A DNA stretch of 64,000 bases from Streptococcus zalophi (GTDB taxonomy: Bacteria > Bacillota > Bacilli > Lactobacillales > Streptococcaceae). The stretch's first letter is position 1, and each line of letters opens with the position of its first letter. Location: NCBI RefSeq assembly GCF_016481285.1, contig NZ_JAENBP010000004.1, forward strand, positions 93,673-157,672, in the 5' to 3' direction. Under the pieces are notes generated by a model. It ran no database searches and had not been told where the DNA came from. It saw nothing but the letters and a program-made list of their open reading frames with translations. This document shows, in pieces, positions 26,749 to 35,891 of the stretch. A program made the position numbers and the translations under genes.

Positions 26749-29625
26749 ATGGATAAATCGTTATTTCAAAATAATTTGTTAGAATCTCTTAAATTTGGTT
26801 TTATTGATTATGAAAGATATCAAAATCATCATTATGCACCAAAAATTGTTATTAACTCTCCTGATGAAAAAAGATTTGTTTTAAGTGAAATACAAGAAGA
26901 ACTTAGTAAATCAATTGCTTTTTATTTTTCAGTTGCTTTTGTTACACAGTCAGGAATTGCTTTAATTAAAAGTCAATTAGCTGATTTAGCATTAAAAAAT
27001 GTTAAGGGAAAAATTATTATTTCTCCTTATTTAGATTTCAATGAACCTCTCGCAATGAAAGAGCTTCTGAAATTGAAAAATGTAGAAGTGAGAATTTCGG
27101 ACGAGAAATTACAGTTACATTCGAAATATTATCTCTTTGAACAACATGATAAACAGGTAATGATTTCAGGTAGTTCAAATTTAACTGGTAATGCCTTGAA
27201 AAATAACTATGAATGGAATATAAAACTAACTTCAACTGATAATGGTAATTTTATTAAAGAATCGAAGAAAGAATTTGAAAGAATTTGGGAGCAATCAATT
27301 CCTTTAACAAATGCTTTTATAGAAAAATATAAATTGAAAAGAAAAATGTCTATCCAAATTGTAGATATTCAAGAAAATAAATCCAGTAGCTTTAATTCAG
27401 AAATAAACCCTAATAAAATGCAGGAACAAGCTTTGGTTGGGCTTGAGAATATCAGAAAGCAAGGGAAAGATAAAGCTCTAATAATTAGTGCAACGGGTAC
27501 AGGGAAAACATATTTATCTGCCTTTGATGTTAGAGAAGTTAATCCTAGAAGAGTACTTTTTATTGTCCATAGAGAACAGATTTTAAGAACCTCTTTAGAA
27601 AGTTTTCAAAAAGTTATTAAATTTAATGATGAAGAAGCTTGTATATATAAAACAAATATGGATATCTCATCAAAAAAATATATTTTTGCAACCATTCAAA
27701 CTTTATCAAAAGATGAAAATCTTAAAAAAATTAGAAAAGATTTTTTTGATTATATTTTAATAGATGAGGTTCATAAAGCTGGTGCGGTATCATATAAAAA
27801 AATTATTGATTACTTTTCTCCTAAATTTCTATTAGGTATGACCGCAACACCTGAAAGAACTGATGGTCAAAATATTTTTGAACTTTTTGATTATAATATT
27901 GCTTATGAAATTAGACTTCAAGAAGCTTTAGATAACGATCTGCTTTGTCCGTTTCTTTATTTTGGTGTAACCGATATTAAAATTGATGGCTCTTTAATAG
28001 ATGAAAAAGCTAATTTTTCTAACTTGGTTTCAAGTGAAAGACTAAAACATATTATTGATAAAATAACATATTATGGTCATAGTGGAGAAAAGGTCAAAGG
28101 TTTAATATTTTGTTCTACTAAAAAAGAAGCTAAAGAGCTCTCGAGACAATTTAATCGTAAGAATCTTAAAAGTCTAGTTTTGACTGGAGAAGATTCTCAA
28201 ATAAAAAGAGAAGAAGCTGTTGAAAAATTAGAAAAAGGTCAATTAGATTATTTATTTACCGTTGATATTTTTAATGAGGGTATCGATATTCCAAGTGTAA
28301 ATCAGGTCGTAATGCTACGTAACACCCAATCAAGTATTGTTTTCATTCAACAACTTGGACGTGGTCTTAGAAAACATAAATCTAAAGACTATGTTACGAT
28401 TATAGATTTTATTGGCAATTATAAAAATAATTATTTAATCCCTATTGCTTTATTTGGTGATAAAACTATGAATAAAGATAATTATCGTCGAGAAGTTAGG
28501 GAAGCCAGCACAATAAAAGGCTTAACTACTGTGAATTTTGAAGAAATTGCTAAAAAACAAATATTTGATGCCATAACAAACACCTCATTATCTAGTATAA
28601 AAATATTAAGAGAGTCTTTTGTTGAACTTAAAAATAAACTTGGTCGTTCTCCTATGATGCTTGATTATATTAAGTATCATGGTGTTGATCCGTTAACTTT
28701 TTTTGAAAATAGTCGTTTTTCTAATTATATTGATGTTGTTAATAAATTTTCAAATGAAATAATTAGTATAACGGATGTTGAAGAAAGATATTTAAATTTT
28801 ATAACATTTGAATTGTTAAGCGGGAAAAGGCCTCATGAACTTTATTTATTGATGTTGTTAATAAATAATAATGGACAAATAACTCATGAGAAATGGCTTG
28901 ATTTTTTACATAATAAAGAACTAACATCTGATAATAGTACACTAACTTCTATCAATAGAGTTCTAAATTTAAAATTTCTAAAAGCGCAAGAACAAAAGAA
29001 ATATGGAACGGAGGCTCTGGTATCAGAAAAAGAAAACGTTTATTATCTGAATAAAAATGTTTTAGATTCTTTTCAAAAGAAACCTAGTTACGCTAAGTTT
29101 TTCTTAGACGTTTTAGAAACTGGTCTTGAAAAATCAAAAGATTATCCAGAAATCTTTACACTTAATCAAAAATATTCAAGAAGAGATATCTTGAAACTTC
29201 TTAATGTGAAGAAAGATGAACCGTCATTGAATATCGGTGGATATAAAATCGATAAAGAAACAAATTCGTGTCCAATATTTATTACTTATCATAAAAGTGA
29301 AGATATAAGTGATACGATAAAGTATGAAGATGAGTTAATTAACGAGACGACATTAATCTATTTTTCTAAAAATAAGCGGACAAAAAACTCACCTGACGTT
29401 TCAACTATTCTCAATTCAAACCAAAATAATTTAAGATTAGAGCTTTTTGTGAAAAAGAATGATGCAGAGGGTGGAGATTTTTATTATCTTGGTAGTTTAA
29501 ACTATATTGAAAATAGTGCTATGGAAATAAACAGAGGTGGAGATAGTGTTGTCAAGATGTTATTTTCTTTGAATACTCCTATCGAGCCATCACTTTATAG
29601 ATACTTAACAACTAATATAAAATAG
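26749..29625 (+). CDS. PLD nuclease - DEAD/DEAH helicase - DUF3427 protein
   Basis: A 958-residue multidomain protein. Residues 1-190 form a phospholipase-D-type nuclease domain with His124/Lys126 in LHSKYYLFE and SGSSNLTG. Residues about 220-590 form an SF2 helicase: Walker A ATGTGKT (248-254), DEVH (339-342), TATPERTDG, and motif VI QLGRGLR (535-541). The C-terminal part fits DUF3427, with a wing carrying GRSPMMLDY. The domain order is that of a known but uncharacterised family. The gene is clearly more AT-rich than its neighbours (17 G/C of 60 in the line at 27001) and lies between housekeeping genes, so it is probably acquired. A DNA-processing or anti-phage role is inference. Confidence 0.85.
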   Translation: MDKSLFQNNLLESLKFGFIDYERYQNHHYAPKIVINSPDEKRFVLSEIQEELSKSIAFYFSVAFVTQSGIALIKSQLADLALKNVKGKIIISPYLDFNEPLAMKELLKLKNVEVRISDEKLQLHSKYYLFEQHDKQVMISGSSNLTGNALKNNYEWNIKLTSTDNGNFIKESKKEFERIWEQSIPLTNAFIEKYKLKRKMSIQIVDIQENKSSSFNSEINPNKMQEQALVGLENIRKQGKDKALIISATGTGKTYLSAFDVREVNPRRVLFIVHREQILRTSLESFQKVIKFNDEEACIYKTNMDISSKKYIFATIQTLSKDENLKKIRKDFFDYILIDEVHKAGAVSYKKIIDYFSPKFLLGMTATPERTDGQNIFELFDYNIAYEIRLQEALDNDLLCPFLYFGVTDIKIDGSLIDEKANFSNLVSSERLKHIIDKITYYGHSGEKVKGLIFCSTKKEAKELSRQFNRKNLKSLVLTGEDSQIKREEAVEKLEKGQLDYLFTVDIFNEGIDIPSVNQVVMLRNTQSSIVFIQQLGRGLRKHKSKDYVTIIDFIGNYKNNYLIPIALFGDKTMNKDNYRREVREASTIKGLTTVNFEEIAKKQIFDAITNTSLSSIKILRESFVELKNKLGRSPMMLDYIKYHGVDPLTFFENSRFSNYIDVVNKFSNEIISITDVEERYLNFITFELLSGKRPHELYLLMLLINNNGQITHEKWLDFLHNKELTSDNSTLTSINRVLNLKFLKAQEQKKYGTEALVSEKENVYYLNKNVLDSFQKKPSYAKFFLDVLETGLEKSKDYPEIFTLNQKYSRRDILKLLNVKKDEPSLNIGGYKIDKETNSCPIFITYHKSEDISDTIKYEDELINETTLIYFSKNKRTKNSPDVSTILNSNQNNLRLELFVKKNDAEGGDFYYLGSLNYIENSAMEINRGGDSVVKMLFSLNTPIEPSLYRYLTTNIK

Positions 29626-29648
29626 CGATTATATAATCGCTATTTTTT
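29620..29648. terminator. Shared bidirectional terminator of helicase and NUDIX genes
   Basis: AAATAGCGAT and ATCGCTATTT pair around a 6-nt AT loop. The stem contains the stop codons of both convergent genes (29623-29625 and 29640-29642), so the two stops are only 14 nt apart. Confidence 0.85.
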
Positions 29649-30032
29649 ACTTAATAGTCTAACTGCAGGTCGATCAACAGGCGCCCAATTTAAAGTGTTG
29701 AGTTTACTTAACTCTAACCAAATAGAGTCTTGATGTTCTAACAACTCAAGATTATTCGATGTTAATTTAGCTCTATATGTTTTCATCACAACAGTTCCAA
29801 AATCGTAGTCGTACGATGCTTCATTAACATAATCTATTATTTCTATATCAGCATTAAATTCTTCTTTTATTTCTCGGATAAGGGCTTGTTCAGGACTTTC
29901 ACCAATTTCTAATTTACCTCCTGGCAGTTCCCAATAGCCACCGAGTGATTTATTATTTGCACGTTGAGCACAAAAAACTTTATTATCTTTTATAATTGCT
30001 GCAGCAACTACATTTATAATTTTATTTGACAT
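29640..30032 (-). CDS. NUDIX hydrolase (MutT/8-oxo-dGTPase-like)
   Basis: A 130-residue NUDIX pyrophosphohydrolase. The Nudix box is complete (GGKLEIGES, then REIKEEF), and CAQRANNKSLGGYWELPGGK matches the (deoxy)nucleotide-cleaning MutT/NudG group. Likely substrate: oxidised or non-canonical nucleoside triphosphates; this is inferred. CGGAGG lies 6-11 nt before the ATG. It converges on the PLD-helicase gene, with which it shares a terminator, and is likewise AT-rich. Confidence 0.88.
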   Translation of the reverse strand: MSNKIINVVAAAIIKDNKVFCAQRANNKSLGGYWELPGGKLEIGESPEQALIREIKEEFNADIEIIDYVNEASYDYDFGTVVMKTYRAKLTSNNLELLEHQDSIWLELSKLNTLNWAPVDRPAVRLLSKK

Positions 30033-30444
30033 GTTAACCTCCGTAATATTTATATAATATCATATTTCTTCACCACTTTCTGCTATCTTTTCTAACATTC
30101 ATCGCTTTCTAGTTATAATAGTTCTGTATTCGGTTGGCTCAAGTCAATATACTGAATACTCCTCAAATAAAAATATAAAGCAATTAAAGGGGATGAGAAC
30201 ACATAAAAAACAGAATTAAATGATTTGATAATAGAAAAAGAAAACAAGTCTCTCAATGTGCAAATAATAGAGATGATATTTACTATAATTTGATTTTTAA
30301 AAATACAAACTATGATTTTATTGAATTCCAGTTCATTTGATTTAAACAATTAAAAAATCTACAACATACCCAATTCCTAAACTCTACTTCAAAACTGATA
30401 AGTATTAAAAATTTCGACTCTCACCTGTCTGAAAGCCAACTGTT
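30033..30444. other. AT-rich intergenic region, no recognisable gene
   Basis: Between NUDIX and ahpC lie about 550 nt with no protein I can support. The beginning must hold the NUDIX promoter (minus strand). A 78-codon minus frame here uses TTG without a ribosome site. It looks like decayed or non-coding accessory sequence at the right edge of the inserted pair. Confidence 0.5.
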
Positions 30445-30456
30445 TAACAATTGTTA
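30445..30456 (+). promoter_or_regulatory. Palindrome upstream of the ahpCF promoter
   Basis: TAACAATTGTTA is a perfect 12-base palindrome about 60 nt upstream of the -35. It may be an operator; the regulator is not recognised, and it does not match the Per-box. Confidence 0.35.
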
Positions 30457-30516
30457 TCATTACTATTCTCATTGATGAGATAAGGTTAAATTAAATCATG
30501 AAAATCCCAGTGTTTA

Positions 30517-30546
30517 TTGGACTTTAAAAGATTTTTTTCCTATAAT
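30517..30546 (+). promoter_or_regulatory. ahpCF promoter
   Basis: TTGGAC (30517-30522), 18-nt spacer, TATAAT (30541-30546), about 43 nt before ahpC. Confidence 0.75.
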
Positions 30547-30588
30547 GAATTTATAAAAGCATTTTAAATTTAGAAGGAGGACTAATCT

Positions 30589-31149
30589 ATGTCATTAGTC
30601 GGAAAACAAATGGTTGAATTTACATCAACCGCTTATAAAGATGGGAAATTTATCACTATAACAGATAAAGATGTGAAAGGGAAATGGGCTATTTTTTGCT
30701 TCTACCCTGCAGATTTCTCATTTGTTTGCCCTACTGAGTTAGGTGATTTGCAAGAACAGTATGAAACTTTACAATCTTTAGGAGTTGAAGTGTATTCTGT
30801 ATCAACAGATACTCATTTTGTACACAAAGCTTGGCATGATGATTCTGATGTTGTTGGAAAAATTACTTATGCCATGATTGGCGACCCATCACATGAATTA
30901 TCAACTGGATTTGATGTTTTAGGTGAAGATGGCCTTGCACAACGTGGGACATTTATCATTGATCCAGATGGCGTCATTCAAATGATGGAAATCAATGCTG
31001 GTGGTATCGGCCGTGATGCTAGCACTTTAATTGATAAGGTTCGCGCAGCACAATATGTGAGAAAACATCCAAATGAAGTTTGTCCTGCAAAATGGAAAGA
31101 AGGGGACGACACTTTGGCCCCTAGTATTGACTTAGTTGGTAAAATATAA
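30589..31149 (+). CDS. ahpC: Alkyl hydroperoxide reductase, peroxiredoxin subunit
   Basis: Typical 2-Cys peroxiredoxin that reduces H2O2, organic peroxides and peroxynitrite; reduced by AhpF. The 186-residue protein has peroxidatic Cys47 in FVCPTE and resolving Cys165 in EVCPAKW. AGAAGGAGG precedes the start. It forms an operon with ahpF 12 nt downstream. Confidence 0.97.
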   Translation: MSLVGKQMVEFTSTAYKDGKFITITDKDVKGKWAIFCFYPADFSFVCPTELGDLQEQYETLQSLGVEVYSVSTDTHFVHKAWHDDSDVVGKITYAMIGDPSHELSTGFDVLGEDGLAQRGTFIIDPDGVIQMMEINAGGIGRDASTLIDKVRAAQYVRKHPNEVCPAKWKEGDDTLAPSIDLVGKI

Positions 31150-31161
31150 GGAGATGGGCTT

Positions 31162-32694
31162 ATGACTTTAGATGCAAGTATTAAAGATCAATTAGCACAA
31201 TATCTTGCCCTACTAGAGTCGGATATTGTCTTTCAAGCACATTTATCAGACGATGACAATTCTTCAAAAGTCAAAGATTTTCTTGATGACATTATTGGGA
31301 TGTCAGAACGTATCAGTTTTGAAGAAAAAAAACTAGATCGTCTCCCGAGTTTCCGCATAGCTAAAAAAGGGGAAGAAAGTGGCGTTGAATTTGCCGGGGT
31401 CCCTTTAGGACATGAATTCACCTCGTTTATATTAGCTTTACTACAAGTTTCTGGTCGTGCACCAAAGATTGAACAAGAAGTGATTGATCGCATTCAGAAA
31501 ATCGATAAGGACCTACACTTTGAAACTTATGTTAGCTTATCCTGCCACAATTGCCCAGATGTGGTACAAGCACTAAACATTATGTCAGTTCTCAATCCAA
31601 ACATTTCTCATGTTATGATAGAAGGTGGCATGTTTAAAGATGAGATTGAGGCAAAAGGAATTATGGCTGTCCCAACTGTTTATTTAAATGGTGAGGAATT
31701 AACGTCTGGTCGTAACACGATTGAGCAACTATTAGACTTGGTGACAGCACCTTTATCAATGGAAAACTTTTCTGATAAAGGCCTGTATGATGTTTTAGTT
31801 GTTGGTGGTGGCCCAGCAGGAAACAGTGCAGCAATCTATGCAGCAAGAAAAGGGATTAAAACAGGTCTTTTAGCAGAAACTTTTGGTGGTCAAGTATTAG
31901 AGACCGTTGGGATTGAAAATATGATTGGGACAACTTATACGGAAGGGTCTCAATTGATGGCCCAAGTAGAAGCGCACACCAAATCCTACGATGTTGATAT
32001 TATGAAATCTCAACGAGCGGTTTCTTTGAAACGCTCAGATGTTGTTGAAATAGAGTTGGCAAATGGTGCTGTTCTAAAATCAAAAACAGTTATTTTATCA
32101 CTGGGTGCAAAATGGCGAAATATTAATGTTCCTGGAGAAGAAAAATTCCGCAACAAAGGTGTCACTTACTGTCCACACTGTGATGGTCCTTTATTTACTA
32201 ATAAAAATGTGGCTGTGATTGGTGGTGGAAACTCAGGATTAGAGGCTGCTATTGATTTGGCAGGTCTCGCTAGTCATGTTTATGTTTTAGAATTTTTACC
32301 AGAGTTAAAAGCTGATAAGATTTTGCAAGATCGTGCGTCAAAACTAGATAATGTAACCATCATCAAAAATGTGGCCACAAAAGAAATTGTTGGAGATAAC
32401 CATGTTACTGGACTCATTTACGTTGACAGAGAAACCAACCAAGAAACAAGGTTAGATTTGGAAGGAGTATTTGTTCAGATTGGATTAGTCCCAAATACAG
32501 AATGGTTAAAAAACAGTGGTATTGTTTTAAATGATAGAGGGGAAATAGAAGTTGACAATCATGGTTCAACGAATATAGCTGGTGTATTTGCTGCCGGTGA
32601 TTGTACCAATTCCGCCTACAAACAAATCATTATCTCAATGGGTTCTGGTGCAACAGCTGCACTTGGCGCCTTTGATTATTTGATCAGACAGTAA
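31162..32694 (+). CDS. ahpF: Alkyl hydroperoxide reductase, NADH-dependent flavoprotein subunit
   Basis: Transfers electrons from NADH through FAD and two disulfides to AhpC. The 510-residue protein has the N-terminal thioredoxin-like domain with Cys128/Cys131 (SCHNCPD), the FAD motif VVGGGPAGNSAAIYAARKG near 212, the thioredoxin-reductase-type CPHC (Cys337/Cys340) and the C-terminal FAD motif GVFAAGDCT. Standard length. Confidence 0.97.
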   Translation: MTLDASIKDQLAQYLALLESDIVFQAHLSDDDNSSKVKDFLDDIIGMSERISFEEKKLDRLPSFRIAKKGEESGVEFAGVPLGHEFTSFILALLQVSGRAPKIEQEVIDRIQKIDKDLHFETYVSLSCHNCPDVVQALNIMSVLNPNISHVMIEGGMFKDEIEAKGIMAVPTVYLNGEELTSGRNTIEQLLDLVTAPLSMENFSDKGLYDVLVVGGGPAGNSAAIYAARKGIKTGLLAETFGGQVLETVGIENMIGTTYTEGSQLMAQVEAHTKSYDVDIMKSQRAVSLKRSDVVEIELANGAVLKSKTVILSLGAKWRNINVPGEEKFRNKGVTYCPHCDGPLFTNKNVAVIGGGNSGLEAAIDLAGLASHVYVLEFLPELKADKILQDRASKLDNVTIIKNVATKEIVGDNHVTGLIYVDRETNQETRLDLEGVFVQIGLVPNTEWLKNSGIVLNDRGEIEVDNHGSTNIAGVFAAGDCTNSAYKQIIISMGSGATAALGAFDYLIRQ

Positions 32695-32733
32695 AATAAT
32701 TCAAAAGTTATTCAATAGAATAGATTCCAAATG

Positions 32734-32765
32734 AAGACAGGCTCTTTTATGAGTTTGTCTTTTTT
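32734..32765 (+). terminator. Intrinsic terminator of ahpCF
   Basis: AAGACAGGCTC pairs with GAGTTTGTCTT through two G-T wobbles around TTTTAT, then a T run. Confidence 0.8.
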
Positions 32766-32846
32766 ACTCAAGACAAGCATCAAAAGGACGATAAGAATAT
32801 GTCACACATTAATAAAATATTTCTGTTTATGTCTTTTCTTCTCGCA

Positions 32847-32855
32847 TGTTATAAT
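32847..32855 (+). promoter_or_regulatory. Extended -10 promoter of the oxidoreductase gene
   Basis: TGTTATAAT (TATAAT 32850-32855), 28 nt before the ATG at 32884. Confidence 0.6.
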
Positions 32856-32883
32856 AGTCTTATCAAAGACAAAGGAGTTTCTT

Positions 32884-33843
32884 ATGGCTAAGGTAAAGTA
32901 TGGTGTCGTATCAACTGCTCAGGTGGCGCCTCGTTTTATTGAGGGAGTCCGTCTTGCTGGTAATGGCGAGGTGGTGGCAGTGTCTAGTCGCTCGCTAGAG
33001 TCAGCCCAGGCTTTTGCCGATAAGCATAACGTCTCTAAAGCTTATGGAAGTCTTGAAGAGATGTTAAAAAACCCTGATATTGATGTCATTTATGTTGCCA
33101 ATGTCAATCAAGCCCACTATCCCACAGCTAAAAAAGCGCTCCTTTCAGGTAAGCATGTGCTCGTTGAAAAACCCTTCACACTGACTTATCATCAAGCTGT
33201 TGAATTGTTTGATTTAGCGCAATCCAACAACCTTTTCTTGATGGAGGCTCAAAAATCAGTGTTTATCCCGATGACACAAGCCATTAAGGAAGTGGTTGCT
33301 TCTGGGAAATTGGGTCAAATTGTTTCAGTCTCATCAACCACAGCCTATGATAATATCGACCACGTCACTTGGTTTAGAGATCTATCTCTAGGTGGCGGTA
33401 CGGTACACTTTATGGCACCTTATGCCTTGTCTTATTTACAATATATTTTTGATGCGACCATTACTTCATACAGTGGTGTAGCTACTTTTCCTGATGGTCA
33501 AAGTGATAGTCAATCAAAAATCCTGCTAAAATTATCTAATGATATTTTGGTGAATGTCTATCTCACCACACATGTTAAATTACCACATGAAATGGTGATA
33601 ATAGGAACCAAGGGGCGTCTTGAAATTCCACATTTTTGGAAGGCAACACACGCTAGGTTGATTGGAGAAGACGGCAGTCACGACATCATCGAGGCCCCCA
33701 TGCAAAGTGATTTTGAAGCAGAAGCCTACCATGTGAGTCAAATGATTTTAGAAAATCAAAAAACAAGTCCAATCATGACCAAGGATTTGACCTTATCTGG
33801 CATTAAAATCATTGAAGAACTATATCGTTCTTGGGGAAAATAA
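32884..33843 (+). CDS. Gfo/Idh/MocA family oxidoreductase
   Basis: A 319-residue NAD(P)-dependent dehydrogenase. The N-terminal Rossmann segment ([31 protein letters not shown]), the family motif [10 protein letters not shown] with its catalytic Lys near 95, and the C-terminal substrate domain are complete. The substrate cannot be told from sequence; sugar or polyol derivatives are usual. The frame extends upstream, but ATG 32884 follows AAAGGAG and the promoter. Single-gene unit. Confidence 0.88.
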   Translation: MAKVKYGVVSTAQVAPRFIEGVRLAGNGEVVAVSSRSLESAQAFADKHNVSKAYGSLEEMLKNPDIDVIYVANVNQAHYPTAKKALLSGKHVLVEKPFTLTYHQAVELFDLAQSNNLFLMEAQKSVFIPMTQAIKEVVASGKLGQIVSVSSTTAYDNIDHVTWFRDLSLGGGTVHFMAPYALSYLQYIFDATITSYSGVATFPDGQSDSQSKILLKLSNDILVNVYLTTHVKLPHEMVIIGTKGRLEIPHFWKATHARLIGEDGSHDIIEAPMQSDFEAEAYHVSQMILENQKTSPIMTKDLTLSGIKIIEELYRSWGK

Positions 33844-33874
33844 GGGTTTAAGAAATTACTTATCAGCAAACAAA

Positions 33875-33912
33875 AAAAGCATCTCATCTCCGTTGCAGAG
33901 ATGGATGCTTTT
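33875..33912. terminator. Bidirectional terminator between convergent genes
   Basis: AAAAGCATCTCATCTC pairs with GAGATGGATGCTTTT around a 7-nt loop; serves the oxidoreductase and DUF3397 genes. Confidence 0.85.
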
Positions 33913-33925
33913 GCTATAGTTTTAT

Positions 33926-34273
33926 CTAAAGAAAAATAGCGACAACAGTGGCGAGGTAAAATAAAAAGGTTAGGATAAATCCTGTGCGCCAAAAGAATTT
34001 AAAGAAGCGACGATAGTGGAATTCTTTTTTAGAACGTAGTAGCCAAATCGTTAATCCGATAGCAAGGAGAGACATTACAATCAGATAATAAAAAATAAAA
34101 CTATGTGTAAAAAAGTTCTTAGACACCAGATAAATTTCTCCAACAAAAAGAGGGAGAGAGAGGTCTGCTAAGTTAATCTTATATTTACTAAGTCCCAACA
34201 ACTTCACTATAATAAATGAGAAAATGGGTGTTATTATAATAAAAAGTACTGCCATTAATTTGTATATCATCAT
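33926..34273 (-). CDS. DUF3397 membrane protein
   Basis: A 115-residue membrane protein with about four helices (2-28, 40-56, 58-82, 95-115) matching the DUF3397 family of lactic acid bacteria. Function unknown. The ATG directly follows the promoter with no room for a ribosome binding site, so its message may be leaderless. Confidence 0.75.
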   Translation of the reverse strand: MMIYKLMAVLFIIITPIFSFIIVKLLGLSKYKINLADLSLPLFVGEIYLVSKNFFTHSFIFYYLIVMSLLAIGLTIWLLRSKKEFHYRRFFKFFWRTGFILTFLFYLATVVAIFL

Positions 34274-34279
34274 GTTTCT

Positions 34280-34308
34280 ATTTTAGCGTTAATCGCTTTA
34301 ATTGTAAA
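34280..34308 (-). promoter_or_regulatory. DUF3397 promoter, predicted leaderless
   Basis: On the minus strand, TTTACA (34303-34308), 17-nt spacer, TAAAAT (34280-34285), then 6 nt (AGAAAC) to the ATG at 34273. Confidence 0.65.
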
Positions 34309-34411
34309 TGACCAATCCTAAAATAATCATATGAAAAAGAACAGAGCAAGAATCAATCTAACTTAGCTCATATCTTTCTGATTTTAATGATAAAAAAATA
34401 AGAAAAATAGC

Positions 34412-34439
34412 TTGCAATTTACTGATTTTAAGGTATAAT
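34412..34439 (+). promoter_or_regulatory. rplK-rplA promoter
   Basis: TTGCAA (34412-34417), 16-nt spacer, TATAAT (34434-34439), giving a leader of about 75 nt. Confidence 0.8.
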
Positions 34440-34464
34440 AGTAAGGTATGCTATATTAGCATAA

Positions 34465-34503
34465 CTGTGGGAGGTAAAAATCTTAATTACCGAAAGAACC
34501 ACA
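34465..34503 (+). promoter_or_regulatory. Putative L1-binding leader element before rplK
   Basis: In the mRNA, GTGGGAG (34467-34473) faces ACCAC (34498-34502) with AAATC between, forming a GTGG/CCAC stem with purine-rich internal loop. The same arrangement occurs before rplA. In E. coli, L1 represses the L11-L1 mRNA by binding a leader mimic of its 23S site. The assignment to L1 is inferred from this. Confidence 0.6.
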
Positions 34504-34519
34504 ACAGGAGGATTTTAAA

Positions 34520-34945
34520 ATGGCGAAAAAAGTCGAAAAAATTGTCAAACTACAAATTCCTGCTGGTAAAGCTACACCAGCGCCACCAGTTGGACCAGCA
34601 CTTGGTCAAGCAGGAATTAACATTATGGGATTCACAAAAGAGTTTAACGCTCGTACAGCTGATCAAGCTGGTATGATTATCCCAGTTGTTATCTCAGTAT
34701 ATGAGGATAAATCATTTGATTTCATTACCAAAACACCACCAGCTGCTGTTCTTTTGAAAAAAGCTGCAGGTGTTGAAAAAGGTTCTGGAACACCTAACAA
34801 AACAAAAGTGGCAACAGTTACTCGTGCACAAGTACAAGAAATTGCTGAAACTAAAATGCCAGATTTGAACGCTGCAAACATTGAGTCTGCAATGCGTATG
34901 ATTGAAGGTACTGCTCGTTCTATGGGATTCAACGTTACTGATTAA
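34520..34945 (+). CDS. rplK: 50S ribosomal protein L11
   Basis: Component of the GTPase-associated centre and stalk base, needed for RelA-type stringent response and release factor action. The 141-residue protein has the typical start [23 protein letters not shown]... (first residues shown in part) and the [14 protein letters not shown] and GTARSMGF motifs. AGGAGG precedes the ATG. Confidence 0.98.
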   Translation: MAKKVEKIVKLQIPAGKATPAPPVGPALGQAGINIMGFTKEFNARTADQAGMIIPVVISVYEDKSFDFITKTPPAAVLLKKAAGVEKGSGTPNKTKVATVTRAQVQEIAETKMPDLNAANIESAMRMIEGTARSMGFNVTD

Positions 34946-34990
34946 TCGTAACCCCATTACCCGCAAGACTTCATCATAATTGGATGAGTG

Positions 34991-35022
34991 ACGTGGGAGA
35001 TTTTAAATCGATAATACCACAT
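34991..35022 (+). promoter_or_regulatory. Putative L1-binding element between rplK and rplA
   Basis: GTGGGAG (34993-34999) faces ACCAC (35016-35020) with TTTTAAATC between, repeating the architecture found before rplK. It ends about 18 nt before the rplA start and could block L1 translation directly. Confidence 0.6.
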
Positions 35023-35040
35023 TACAAGGAGAATTTTAAA

Positions 35041-35730
35041 ATGGCTAAAAAAAGCAAACAATTACGTGCTGCTCTTGAAAAAATTGACAGCACAAAAGCC
35101 TACAGCGTTGAAGAAGCTGTAGCACTTGCAAAAGAAACTAACTTCGCAAAATTTGACGCTTCAGTTGAAGTGGCTTATAACCTTAACATTGATGTTAAAA
35201 AAGCTGACCAACAAATCCGTGGGGCTATGGTTTTACCTAACGGAACTGGTAAAACATCTCGCGTGCTTGTTTTTGCGCGTGGACCAAAAGCTGAAGAAGC
35301 AAAAGCTGCTGGTGCAGATTTTGTCGGTGAAGACGACCTTGTGGCAAAAATCCAAGGTGGTTGGTTAGAGTTTGATGTTGTTATTGCAACACCAGACATG
35401 ATGGCAGTTGTTGGACGTCTAGGACGTGTTCTTGGGCCTCGTAACCTTATGCCAAACCCTAAAACAGGTACTGTAACAATGGATGTTGCTAAAGCTGTTG
35501 AAGAATCTAAAGGTGGAAAAATCACTTACCGTGCTGATAAAGCAGGTAACGTTCAAGCACTTATCGGTAAAGTGTCATTTGATTCAGAAAAATTAGTTGA
35601 AAACTTCAAAGCATTCCATGATACTATTCTTAAAGCTAAACCAGCAACTTCTAAAGGTACTTATATTGAAAACCTTTCAATTACAACAACTCAAGGTGTT
35701 GGTATCAAAGTTGATACAAGTTCACTTTAA
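35041..35730 (+). CDS. rplA: 50S ribosomal protein L1
   Basis: L1-stalk protein that helps release deacylated tRNA, and usually a translational repressor of its own operon. The 229-residue protein includes [32 protein letters not shown] and the C-terminal SISTT-like end ([11 protein letters not shown]). The frame extends upstream to 34984, but AAGGAG precedes ATG 35041 and the family begins MAKK. Confidence 0.98.
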   Translation: MAKKSKQLRAALEKIDSTKAYSVEEAVALAKETNFAKFDASVEVAYNLNIDVKKADQQIRGAMVLPNGTGKTSRVLVFARGPKAEEAKAAGADFVGEDDLVAKIQGGWLEFDVVIATPDMMAVVGRLGRVLGPRNLMPNPKTGTVTMDVAKAVEESKGGKITYRADKAGNVQALIGKVSFDSEKLVENFKAFHDTILKAKPATSKGTYIENLSITTTQGVGIKVDTSSL

Positions 35731-35734
35731 TCAT

Positions 35735-35765
35735 AAAAACACTTGCTTTTAGCAAGTGTTTTTTT
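35735..35765 (+). terminator. Intrinsic terminator of rplK-rplA
   Basis: AAAAACACTTGCT and AGCAAGTGTTTTT form a perfect 13-bp stem with a 3-nt loop. Confidence 0.92.
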
Positions 35766-35855
35766 CAATATTATCAGAAAAAAAATAAAAAGCATTTTAA
35801 ATTGCAGTTTTCTAGTCTTTCTCTATAGATTTAACTATCTAAAAAAAATAAAATA

Positions 35856-35864
35856 TGATAAAAT
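35856..35864 (+). promoter_or_regulatory. Extended -10 promoter of pyrH-frr
   Basis: TGATAAAAT (TAAAAT 35859-35864), 27 nt before pyrH. Confidence 0.55.
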
Positions 35865-35891
35865 AGTACAGATAAAGTAAGGAGTAGTGAT

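Noticed and set aside
30113..30349. 78-codon minus-strand frame encoding a hydrophobic peptide between NUDIX and ahpC
   Set aside because: TTG start without a ribosome site, no recognisable family, very AT-rich; best read as chance or decay.
32731..32883. In-frame upstream extension of the Gfo/Idh/MocA gene
   Set aside because: It would include the ahpF terminator and the gene's own promoter; ATG 32884 has a strong ribosome site.
34984..35040. In-frame upstream extension of rplA
   Set aside because: This is the regulatory leader; AAGGAG and the MAKK start fix the gene at 35041.
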